Of a stretch of 20,856 nucleotides of DNA, positions 13,889-20,292 are shown piece by piece. This DNA comes from a virus: IMG/VR virus record IMGVR_UViG_3300043449_000920, positions 1 to 20,856 of that record; one strand, 5' to 3'. Position 1 is the first letter of the stretch. Each line of letters opens with the position of its first letter. A program made the position numbers and the translations under genes. A model generated the notes under the pieces. It saw only the letters and a program-made list of their open reading frames with translations, made no database searches and was not told where the DNA came from.

Positions 13889-14383
13889 TCAGGTCGCCGT
13901 GATCGACCCCAGCACCTCGAAGGAGATGCTGAACGAGTCCGGGTCTCCCTCGGACAGGTCGATCGAAAGACGACAGTCGTTGAGGACGAGAACATGATCG
14001 GAGGGGTCCCCAAAATTCGTGCCTTCCGCCGTAAAAGTGACGTTCAACGTATACAAATCTGCGGTCGCGCCGAGCGTAGACACCGCAGCCGAGAACGATC
14101 CCGTGCGGTTGACGGCATCCCACAGCGTGTTGTTGGTGGCGTCCGCGAGGTCCGTGAACTGCGCCGTGAAGGAGCCGGTGGGGAAGGAGCGGTTCGTCTT
14201 CCGCACCGTGCCCATCTCGCCGCGGTCGAGGTACTTCGTGTACTCGTAGTTGCCCTGGTTGGCTCCCGTGATCGAGAAGTCACCAGACTCGTACTGCACG
14301 GTCAGAGTGATCGGAGACCCGCCGCCAGAGGCGAGGGTAATCAGGCCGTCACGAAAATTCTTGGGCACGGACGAGATGGGCAT
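13889..14383 (-). CDS. Major tail tube protein, 164 aa
   Basis: The protein begins MPISSVPKNFRDGLITLASGG. It is beta-rich, with segments typical of siphovirus tail tube subunits: SPITLTVQYESGDFSITG, the central charged stretch YLDRGEMGTVRKTNRSFPTGSF, then TNNTLWDAVNR and a C-terminal strand pair (LSIDLSEGDPDSFSISFEVLG). Tail tube subunits of this family are about 150-200 residues and are followed by the tail assembly chaperones, as here. The start uses a TGAGGTAGACC initiation region identical to that of the gene at 2846-3220. A long hairpin follows the stop codon. It should form the stacked hexameric tube through which DNA leaves the head. Confidence 0.85.
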   Translation of the reverse strand: MPISSVPKNFRDGLITLASGGGSPITLTVQYESGDFSITGANQGNYEYTKYLDRGEMGTVRKTNRSFPTGSFTAQFTDLADATNNTLWDAVNRTGSFSAAVSTLGATADLYTLNVTFTAEGTNFGDPSDHVLVLNDCRLSIDLSEGDPDSFSISFEVLGSITAT

Positions 14384-14394
14384 GGTCTACCTCA
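14379..14394 (-). repeat. Copy 2 of a 16-nt identical translation-initiation region
   Basis: The sequence is identical to 3216-3231. Here it starts the major tail tube gene. The stop of the tail-terminator gene, the GAGG site and the ATG all fall inside it. The bases just outside differ, so identity ends sharply at the initiation region. Confidence 0.85.
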
Positions 14395-14835
14395 CTGGAG
14401 CGGGAGAGTGTGTACGACGCGGAAGGATATCACGCCCGTGACCCACTCTCCTGCGTCATTCGTCGTGCGGGTCGTAGTGACGAGCTGGAACTTGTACGAC
14501 AGCGGCCACGTCGCGTCGTACACCATCAACTTATTGACGATCGCCTGTTCCCCGTCGAGGGCGTCGTCGTAGGTGTCGCTCATGCTCTTCGGCGCGAGAC
14601 GCCACGAGTACCGCACCTCGAGCGCGGTCTCCACGAGCGTTCCCTCGGCAGGGCGCCCTCGGTACTGTCGAAGGTCTGTTGTCTCCGTGGGCGACACCGA
14701 GAAGCACTTATGCGCGAGACTGTCTGCGTCCCGCCCGAAGTTGTCGGGCGCTACGCGCGACTCCTTCCAACCCGTCAGCGTGAGGAGGCGCGTCGTCACG
14801 TCCTCACGCAGCTGGCGGATCGTCTTAGCCGCCAT
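14392..14835 (-). CDS. Tail-terminator-like protein, 147 aa
   Basis: The protein starts MAAKTIRQLREDVTTRLLTLTGWKES. It continues with a mixed alpha/beta domain (TLVETALEVRYSWRLAP, AIVNKLMVYDATWPLSYKFQLVTTTRTT) and ends in strands (GVISFRVVHTLPL). An N-terminal helix followed by a four-strand sheet, directly before the major tail tube gene, is the usual layout of gpU/tail-terminator proteins that cap the tail and join it to the head. I chose the ATG at 14835 because it overlaps the previous stop as TGATG; longer in-frame readings would extend into the connector gene. Family assignment is by position and pattern. Confidence 0.7.
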   Translation of the reverse strand: MAAKTIRQLREDVTTRLLTLTGWKESRVAPDNFGRDADSLAHKCFSVSPTETTDLRQYRGRPAEGTLVETALEVRYSWRLAPKSMSDTYDDALDGEQAIVNKLMVYDATWPLSYKFQLVTTTRTTNDAGEWVTGVISFRVVHTLPLQ

Positions 14836-15593
14836 CAGCGCCACCATGCCGTGGCAGAGTACCCGCGTCCATTGGTCCAAATTTGGCTGGACGCGGACTT
14901 CTTCTTGCTCACATCGACGGTATTTTCGTCAGCTTCGTCGTATGTAAACCGGAGCTGTCCCCACGCTGCCTCGTACTGCACACGGTAATGCTCGGCCAGC
15001 GCCTGCCAACGCCCACCGTCGCCCGCTGACGTGGAATAATCGAGGAACACCAAATGGAGCGCGAGCATCAGCGACACGTCTCGTAGCGCGCTCGGCTGGA
15101 TCACGAGGTAGGGTCTGCGCCCCGCCGCGACGAGGCGGCTGCAAATGCTGTAGAAAGCCTCGTCGATGTACGGCTGGTACGAGGTCGCGGCTCCGAGCAG
15201 CGCAGGAAGATCGGAATGCCGCATCGTCAAGTCGTCTTGGCTGATGCATACATAGAGGGTTCTACGGCAGAGAGCGGCGTCGTTGCGGAACGTGTGCGTC
15301 ACGCCGTCCGGCATGACGAGCGCCCACTCACACAACCAGCCCTCTCCGAGCGCCGAGGCACTCGTCGTAGCGCCCGAGAGCGTGTACTGCGCCACCGAGG
15401 CCGGCGGGATGGTGACCGCCTGTGCAGACACCAGCGCCGACCCATCGGGGCGATACAAAGAGAACGTGCCGGCAGTCGGGGTAGCCGTCGCGCCGGCGCG
15501 GGAGGTCGGGCAGGACAGCACCTGAGTGCGGCCACGCTCGATCGTCTCCGTCGAGCGGAACCGCGCCGAATAGACAGTCTCCGCGAGCGACAT
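14835..15593 (-). CDS. Head-tail connector / adaptor protein, 252 aa
   Basis: Residues about 1-110 form a beta-rich domain (VLSCPTSRAGATATPTAGTF, SLYRPDGSALVSAQAVTI, WLCEWALVMPDGVTHTFRND). From about residue 118 the protein is helical (DDLTMRHSDLPALLG, PYIDEAFYSICSRLVAAGRRPYL, LRDVSLMLALHLVFLDYST, WQALAEHYRVQYEAAW), matching the adaptor (gp6/gp15-like) proteins that bind the portal base. The extra N-terminal beta domain makes it longer than simple adaptors. A GGAGG site precedes the ATG. The stop overlaps the next ATG by one base (TGATG). Position between capsid and tail terminator supports the role. Confidence 0.7.
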   Translation of the reverse strand: MSLAETVYSARFRSTETIERGRTQVLSCPTSRAGATATPTAGTFSLYRPDGSALVSAQAVTIPPASVAQYTLSGATTSASALGEGWLCEWALVMPDGVTHTFRNDAALCRRTLYVCISQDDLTMRHSDLPALLGAATSYQPYIDEAFYSICSRLVAAGRRPYLVIQPSALRDVSLMLALHLVFLDYSTSAGDGGRWQALAEHYRVQYEAAWGQLRFTYDEADENTVDVSKKKSASSQIWTNGRGYSATAWWR

Positions 15594-15607
15594 CCCGACC
15601 TCCGTGC

Positions 15608-15757
15608 CTACCGGCCCTTATCGCGTTCGCGCTGGTCTTGGCGCTTCGCCGCGTCCTGCGCCGTCTGCCTCGCCTTGTCGGCGGGCATGCCGCCGTCTCG
15701 CAGCTGGCGCGCCATGCGCTCCATGGCCTCGCGGTAGCCTGGGCGCTCGCCGCTCAC
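15608..15757 (-). CDS. Tiny charged protein, 49 aa, GTG start
   Basis: The protein reads (V/M)SGERPGYREAMERMARQL and continues to ...DKGR. It is a compact, basic, fully helical sequence containing GGMPADKARQTAQDAAKRQ. The GTG start overlaps the TGA stop of the 221-aa gene as GTGA, a junction also used at 1423-1426 and 7470-7473, so I consider it real although it is short. The next gene begins 14 nt later. No function is recognised; position between capsid-module and connector genes suggests a small head-completion or assembly factor. Confidence 0.55.
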   Translation of the reverse strand: MSGERPGYREAMERMARQLRDGGMPADKARQTAQDAAKRQDQRERDKGR

Positions 15758-16419
15758 GCGCGACCTCGACGCACCTTCGGCTTCGGCGCGGGCTCGGGTT
15801 CCTCACCCGGAGCGGGAGGATTGTAGAGGCGCTCCTTCGCGGAGATCATCGACTCGAGGAGAGCCTCCTCGACGGCGAGCGCATCGCGGTGAAACGGAGA
15901 GGAGGGCGCCTTCTCGCGCCACTCGTCCACCTTCTTTTCCTGGCGCTCGATCTGGACGCCGATGAAGTCGGGATCGGGGAGGTCGATGTACGTCCCGACG
16001 AGAGACTTGCAGAAGGCCCAGTAGCCTTCCTCATCGCTCTGGATGCGCGTCTGTCCCGCCACGATCTTGGGGCTCTCCCACTTCGACAGGTGGACCAGAC
16101 CGGCCACGCCCTCGTAGGCCACGCAGTAGCCGCCAGCCTCGGCCTCCCACGGGATCACGGTCCAGCCCCGGCGGCGCTTCGCCACCTCGGCGGCGTCCGT
16201 GCTGCCGTCCTTATCGACGTTGCTCACACCTGGGTCAGCAGCCAGCACCGACAGCCACGGCACCCATTCTCCGTCGCGGAACGTCCACCGCGCAGGATGG
16301 TGGATGTACCACCATGCTGGACGTGGCTCGAGGCGCACGAGCTCCTTCATCGCCTGCGGTCGAGAGGCGGGCTGCGCGGCGAAGTTGCCGGTGCCGCTGG
16401 TGCCGAAAGTCGCTGCCAT
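15754..16419 (-). CDS. Unknown capsid-module protein, 221 aa
   Basis: The protein begins MAATFGTSGTGNFAA, with a tryptophan-rich part (PRPAWWYIHHPARWTFRDGE, VPWLSVL), a middle section including GWTVIPWEAEAGGYCVAYEG and GLVHLSKWESPKIVAGQTRI, and a charged helical end (GVQIERQEKKVDEWREKAPSS) with a Pro/Lys/Arg tail. I chose the ATG at 16419 (AAGGAG site, 5-nt spacer) rather than the earlier in-frame start at 16476, which would lie inside the hairpin after the capsid gene. It may be a head-decoration, head-tail or DNA-associated protein; no family was recognised. Confidence 0.7.
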   Translation of the reverse strand: MAATFGTSGTGNFAAQPASRPQAMKELVRLEPRPAWWYIHHPARWTFRDGEWVPWLSVLAADPGVSNVDKDGSTDAAEVAKRRRGWTVIPWEAEAGGYCVAYEGVAGLVHLSKWESPKIVAGQTRIQSDEEGYWAFCKSLVGTYIDLPDPDFIGVQIERQEKKVDEWREKAPSSPFHRDALAVEEALLESMISAKERLYNPPAPGEEPEPAPKPKVRRGRA

Positions 16420-16449
16420 CTTGTCTCCTTCTTCGTGGGGCGAACGCAG

Positions 16450-16490
16450 AAGCGCCCGCCCCGGTAGACTAACCACCGAGACGGGCGCTT
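16450..16490 (-). terminator. Hairpin after the major capsid gene, terminator or mRNA stabiliser
   Basis: The minus-strand transcript folds into one continuous 16-bp stem (base AAGCGCCCG against CGGGCGCTT, two G-U pairs) with a 9-nt loop. It lies 12 nt after the capsid stop. The following run is only weakly U-rich, so it may act as an mRNA 3' end protector or partial terminator rather than a full stop. The base of its stem is nearly the same as that of the hairpin after the tail tube gene. Confidence 0.7.
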
Positions 16491-16502
16491 GTACTGCTCG
16501 AC

Positions 16503-17426
16503 TTAGAAGTCGGACAGGACGCCGACGCCGCGCAGGTCATCGAGCTCGGCCACGCCGACGAAGGCGGAGCCGACGATGATCGTGCTGCCGTTGCTGGCGT
16601 CACGCTCGAACTCGACGACGATCGGGGACTGCGGGATCACGGTCGTGGAGCCCATGACCGGAGCGGCGGTGCCCGTCGCAACGCCGATCGCGCCGCGCGT
16701 GAACATCATCCCGAGGTAGTCTGCCCCGGCGTTCGCCGTGGGGGTGGTGTTCGAACCGTACAGGTCCACGGAGAAGAGGGAGCCCTTGAAGCCCGGCCCC
16801 TTCGCATTGACCATATCCTGCGTAGCCGAGAGGTACTGGCCGGGGCCGGTCTCGGAGCGAAGCGAGCTCATCAGATCGTTGATCTGCTGGTTGTGCAGGA
16901 CGGCCACGAACTGCCCGTCGTTCGCCTGGAGCTGGAGGGCGAAGATCGCCGAGTAGAACGTGGAGACCGAGAGGTCCACGCCCGTGTTGCCCACCGAGGT
17001 GGAGAACCCGGAGGACAGTGCGGTGAGCATGGTCGTCACGCGCTTGTTGTACGCGAGGACCATATCGGACGCGAGGTTGTCCACGGTGACATCCATCGGG
17101 ATGCCGGTCGCGGTCAGCTGGGCCAAATCGGACACCTGCCGCCTGAGGGCCTGGCGGGCGATCGTCACATTTGCGTTGGTCGTCGTGAGTGCAGTATTGC
17201 TCACCGAAGCGTTCTCGGCCACCGCCGCCATCGCGTCGGCGCCCCACGACACGACAGGCACCTGCACGACGCTGGAGCCGGAGCCGTTCATCGCGCGGAG
17301 CTGCACGATCGCCGGGTGATTGACGAGGCTGGCGGTATCCGTCAGCTTCATCAGCACGGCCTGGTTGAGGATGGCGGCAACGCGGGCGTTGCCGCTGAGC
17401 GAGCTGTAGTAGACTTCGTTGGCCAT
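16503..17426 (-). CDS. Major capsid protein, HK97-fold type, 307 aa
   Basis: The protein begins MANEVYYSSLSGNARVAAILNQ, an N-terminal arm region, and then shows the usual phage capsid segments. These are a VVQVPVVSWGADAMAAVAEN strand region, a long spine-like helix (IPMDVTVDNLASDMVLAYNKRV), an ALQLQANDGQFVAVLHNQQIN helix/strand pair and a C-terminal part with SPIVVEFERDASNGSTIIVGSA and FVGVAELDDLRGV. The length of about 300 aa fits HK97-fold shells that lack a fused protease. It is preceded by a scaffold gene, a candidate promoter, a leader hairpin and a strong AAGGAGG site (17435-17441), consistent with very high expression, and is followed by a strong hairpin. No maturation protease is seen near it. 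Confidence 0.85.
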   Translation of the reverse strand: MANEVYYSSLSGNARVAAILNQAVLMKLTDTASLVNHPAIVQLRAMNGSGSSVVQVPVVSWGADAMAAVAENASVSNTALTTTNANVTIARQALRRQVSDLAQLTATGIPMDVTVDNLASDMVLAYNKRVTTMLTALSSGFSTSVGNTGVDLSVSTFYSAIFALQLQANDGQFVAVLHNQQINDLMSSLRSETGPGQYLSATQDMVNAKGPGFKGSLFSVDLYGSNTTPTANAGADYLGMMFTRGAIGVATGTAAPVMGSTTVIPQSPIVVEFERDASNGSTIIVGSAFVGVAELDDLRGVGVLSDF

Positions 17427-17499
17427 AGTAGCGGCCTCCTTGAGATTATCGAGGTTAGACCGCGCCTATCGCTGTTGACGGGAGTTCGTGCCCGAGCGC

Positions 17500-17520
17500 G
17501 TGCGAGGTAGTGCCTCGCAC
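17500..17520 (-). promoter_or_regulatory. 5' leader stem-loop of the capsid mRNA
   Basis: The minus strand holds GTGCGAGG, a 5-nt loop and CCTCGCAC, a perfect 8-bp stem. It begins about where a transcript from the promoter just upstream would start, so the mRNA would open with this stem-loop; such 5' structures are known to protect mRNAs against 5'-end-dependent decay. It lies more than 70 nt before the capsid start, so it should not block ribosome access. Confidence 0.55.
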
Positions 17521-17524
17521 AGCC

Positions 17525-17554
17525 AGCCTACACATACTTCCGCTGCCGTGTCAA
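17525..17554 (-). promoter_or_regulatory. Candidate sigma70-like promoter for the capsid gene
   Basis: A perfect -35 hexamer TTGACA (17554-17549) contains the scaffold stop codon. It is separated by 18 nt from TAGGCT (17530-17525), a weak -10 with only three consensus matches. The gap after the scaffold is 124 nt, the largest in the late operon, which fits a local promoter. The weak -10 means it may need a phage or host activator, or could be chance. Confidence 0.4.
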
Positions 17555-18099
17555 CCTGCGCGCAATGCCGCGAAGATCGCATCCCTGTTCGCCTTGAACT
17601 CGGCGGGCGAGAGACGCGCGATCGCCTCTGGCGTCCAGCTCTGGGGAGCGTCGGGCGCCGCTGCCACCGCAGCGCGTGCCGTCGAGGGCGCGGGTGCGGG
17701 CGCCGGCGTCGGCGCTGCCGTCGTAGCAGTCGGCGCGGGCGCATCCGACAGGTACGCGCGCACCGCCTTCGGCAGTGCCTCCTTGTTGCCGAGCCACTCC
17801 GAGATCGAAGGCCGGCCCTCGGCGGGCAGCTTGGAGTACGCGTGCTGCACGTATTCGAGTCCCTCGGCATCCATGACGCCGGCGGACATGATCTCACGCT
17901 CGAGGCGCAGCGCCTCGCGCTCGGCCTTGCTCATCGCCTTCTGTTCGTCGAGCTGCACGCGGTACTTCTCGGCGGTCTCCGCGAGCGGCTGGAGCTCGCC
18001 CACGCGGGCCTCGAGCTCCTTCACGCGCGCGACCAGCTGCCGGATGCGGGCGTTCGCCCCGCCGTCGTCCGTGGTCGTAGTCCCTTCTTCTGCGCTCAT
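17551..18099 (-). CDS. Head scaffolding protein, 182 aa
   Basis: The N-terminal half is helical and charged, with coiled-coil spacing (ARIRQLVARVKELEARVGELQ, EKYRVQLDEQKAMSKAERE). It is followed by a short helical block (EYVQHAYSKLPAEGRP), a Pro/Ala/Thr linker (about residues 122-150) and a C-terminal helix pair (SWTPEAIARLSPAEFKANRD). Coiled coil, disordered linker and a short capsid-binding C-terminus, placed directly before the capsid gene, are the hallmark of phage scaffolds that shape the procapsid. The ATG has a strong AAGGAGG site and overlaps the previous stop as ATGA. No protease motif is present. Confidence 0.8.
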   Translation of the reverse strand: MSAEEGTTTTDDGGANARIRQLVARVKELEARVGELQPLAETAEKYRVQLDEQKAMSKAEREALRLEREIMSAGVMDAEGLEYVQHAYSKLPAEGRPSISEWLGNKEALPKAVRAYLSDAPAPTATTAAPTPAPAPAPSTARAAVAAAPDAPQSWTPEAIARLSPAEFKANRDAIFAALRAG

Positions 18100-18539
18100 G
18101 CTTCCTCCTTCTTGCGTTGAAGCGCGGCTTTAATCCGCGCCTGCTGTCTGACGATCTTCCGCGCCCACGTACGGCCAGCATCGCCGCCCCATAGGAGCCA
18201 CGCGATGTAGCCGGCGCTCGGGTAGCCGGGGTTTCCACGCTTCGCGGCTGGCGCCTCGAGGTCGATCTCGTGCCGCGTGAAGTAGTTGTTCATGCGCTTC
18301 ACGGTCTCGATCGTGAGCGTGCGCCTGTTGCCGAGATCGCGCGCCCTGGCGACACCCACAGCCGTCCCGCCACGTCCGTACTCGGCGCGCAGCTCAAGCC
18401 CACGTCGGGCAGCCGCAGCCACCGTAGCCGGCGGTTTCAGGTCGAGCTCGCCGCGCTCCTCCGCGCGCTGGAACTCGCGGTAGACCGCTGGCTCATTGAG
18501 ACGCAGGTAGCGGCGCTGAGCCTCGCTGACGAACGGCAC
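18096..18539 (-). CDS. Small conserved-type phage protein between portal and scaffold, 147 aa
   Basis: The GTG start (TAGTG overlap with the portal stop) gives a protein beginning (M)PFVSEAQRRYLRLNEP, an N-terminal motif seen in various small phage proteins. The core has ATVAAAARRGLELRAEYGRGG, then TAVGVARARDLGNRRTLTIE and a VKRMNNYFTRHEIDL helix. It ends with GYPSAGYIAWLLWGGDAGR and a basic helical tail. From memory, this 'RRGLELR...GRGGTaVGvARARDL...YPSAGYIAWLLWGGD' block recurs in many tailed-phage proteins, sometimes joined to other domains, but its biochemical role is not known to me. It may bind DNA (many Arg/Lys, helical). Position suggests a head-assembly or packaging role. Confidence 0.65.
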   Translation of the reverse strand: MPFVSEAQRRYLRLNEPAVYREFQRAEERGELDLKPPATVAAAARRGLELRAEYGRGGTAVGVARARDLGNRRTLTIETVKRMNNYFTRHEIDLEAPAAKRGNPGYPSAGYIAWLLWGGDAGRTWARKIVRQQARIKAALQRKKEEA

Positions 18540-20284
18540 TACGCCTCCTCGCTCGCTTCGCTCTCGACCTCGCCGGGGAGCTCGGTCTCTGCCTCGACCT
18601 CCTCGCCCGTGAGGTAGCCGCGCGCCTCGCGCAGAGACTCCAGCACCGCGCGCAGGATGTCGCGCTGGTCGTCGGACAGCGAGCCGGCAAGGATGCCGTC
18701 GAGCGCCTCCTCGGAAGCGCGGAGCTCATCGACCGCCTCGGACATCGCTTCGGCATGCTCGCGCGATACGTCGGCGGCGGGCGGCGCTTCCGGCGTCTCT
18801 GTTCCTTCTTCCGCGGGAGGCGCCGCCTCTCCGCGCATGGCGCGGATCTGCGCAAGCTGGGCTACCGCATCCTGCTCGCTCAGCGAGCCGAAGTAGCGCA
18901 GCGCGTCCACGTCGGACATGAGGCCAGCACCCAGCATCTCGAGGACGTGCTTACGCCGCGCCTCAAGCTCTTGCGGAGAAAGCGGGATCTCGCGGTAGAG
19001 GACCGAGTACCCGCCCTCCGGGTAGTTGGTGGGCTCGGAGTTGGCCTCCGCCCAGCGGTTGAACAGGATGGCCGAGAGTCCGACGAGCGCCTCGTCGGCG
19101 GCGCGGAACTGCATCACGTACCGGCGCTGCGCGACCCGCTTGCCCTCCTGGCTGAGACTGATCGCGTACCCGGAGCGGGCAGAGCCACTCGTACGCTGGA
19201 GCTCGGAGGGCGCGAGGCCGGCGTCCGTCGCAGCGCGGTGGGCGATCGCTGCGATCACGCTCTCGAGTTTCTCGACATCCGATCCCGCCTGGTACTGACC
19301 GAGCATCGGCTGAGTCGTCTCACCGATCGGGTCGAACATCAGGATCGTGGCCGGATCGGTCGTGACCTCCGAGCGGCTCGCGCGGGAGCCGAGGTCCACC
19401 GCATCCATGCCCGCCACTCGGACGCCGACCGCGTACCGCTGCGGGTGCGATGCGTCCCTGATCGCGTGGTTCAGGTAGCTGTAAAGCACCCCGAGGTTCA
19501 GGCTGGCTTCAAAAAGTTCAATATTTGCAAAGGGATCGAACAGCCGATCGCCGTACGTGGATGCATGGTAGAGCTGCGCGGGGATGACGGGCGTGCCGTT
19601 CTGCCGGCGCCATGCCGCAGGGTAGTCCGCACCCGAGTACGTCGCGCCGTGGAGCTCCACGGTCAAGTCGCGCCCAAACTTCCACCCGTCGAGCGCCTCG
19701 AAGACCCGGTATGTTGGAAACTCGGGATCGCGGATGTCCCACACGTCGAAGGTCCAGACGTACGCGTCACCGATCCACCGCAGCCGCAGCTCACCAAACA
19801 CGACGGGCACAGTCGGCCTCGACGCGTCGGCCTCGGCAAACGTCATGTGTGGCGGGACAGGACGGTAGACGAGGCGCCCGTCCACGACCTCGACGCGAAG
19901 CCACATCTCTCGCAGCGCGATGGTCAGCGCCTGGAAGCGCGTCATCTGCGACCACAGGCCCGAACGTGCGATCGACCCGGAGGATCCAATCAGACGGTCG
20001 AGGTTTGCGCTCGGTGCGATCTGCGAGTGACGCACGTCGGGCTCAGCGTCGTAAAGCGTGGCAAGCTCGATGCTCGTCGTCCGCATCATGCACTGGGTGA
20101 TGTCTGGCACACCCCACGCGGCGCGGCGCGTCGAGCCGATCTGCTGCTCGAGGCGGGCCTCCAGCAGACCGAGCCATGTGCCGGACATCATGGCATAGCG
20201 CGCGCGGGAGTGTTCGACGCGGCGGGCCTCGTCAGGGTTTCCCGGTGCGGGAGGCGCCGGCGTCGAAGTCGTGGAGTAGTGCAT
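18539..20284 (-). CDS. Portal protein, 581 aa
   Basis: The gene is placed between terminase and scaffold and has portal-like features. There is an N-terminal region with RRAAWGVPDITQCMMRTTS and ELATLYDAEPDVRHSQ, a middle part of mixed strands (YVWTFDVWDIRDPEFPTYRVFEALDGW), a long helix region with SGYAISLSQEGKRVAQRRYVMQF and LVGLSAILFNRWAEA, and a helical tail followed by an acidic C-terminus. Portals form the dodecameric ring through which DNA enters and leaves the head. Length is normal for this class. It starts 8 nt after the terminase stop, and its own stop overlaps the next GTG (TAGTG). Confidence 0.8.
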   Translation of the reverse strand: MHYSTTSTPAPPAPGNPDEARRVEHSRARYAMMSGTWLGLLEARLEQQIGSTRRAAWGVPDITQCMMRTTSIELATLYDAEPDVRHSQIAPSANLDRLIGSSGSIARSGLWSQMTRFQALTIALREMWLRVEVVDGRLVYRPVPPHMTFAEADASRPTVPVVFGELRLRWIGDAYVWTFDVWDIRDPEFPTYRVFEALDGWKFGRDLTVELHGATYSGADYPAAWRRQNGTPVIPAQLYHASTYGDRLFDPFANIELFEASLNLGVLYSYLNHAIRDASHPQRYAVGVRVAGMDAVDLGSRASRSEVTTDPATILMFDPIGETTQPMLGQYQAGSDVEKLESVIAAIAHRAATDAGLAPSELQRTSGSARSGYAISLSQEGKRVAQRRYVMQFRAADEALVGLSAILFNRWAEANSEPTNYPEGGYSVLYREIPLSPQELEARRKHVLEMLGAGLMSDVDALRYFGSLSEQDAVAQLAQIRAMRGEAAPPAEEGTETPEAPPAADVSREHAEAMSEAVDELRASEEALDGILAGSLSDDQRDILRAVLESLREARGYLTGEEVEAETELPGEVESEASEEA

Positions 20285-20292
20285 GGCGTTTC

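Noticed and set aside
15618-15806. 62-aa minus-strand frame with Arg-rich sequence
   Set aside because: Overlaps the end of the 221-aa gene in another frame; the 49-aa GTG frame at the same place is better coupled and has a more protein-like sequence.
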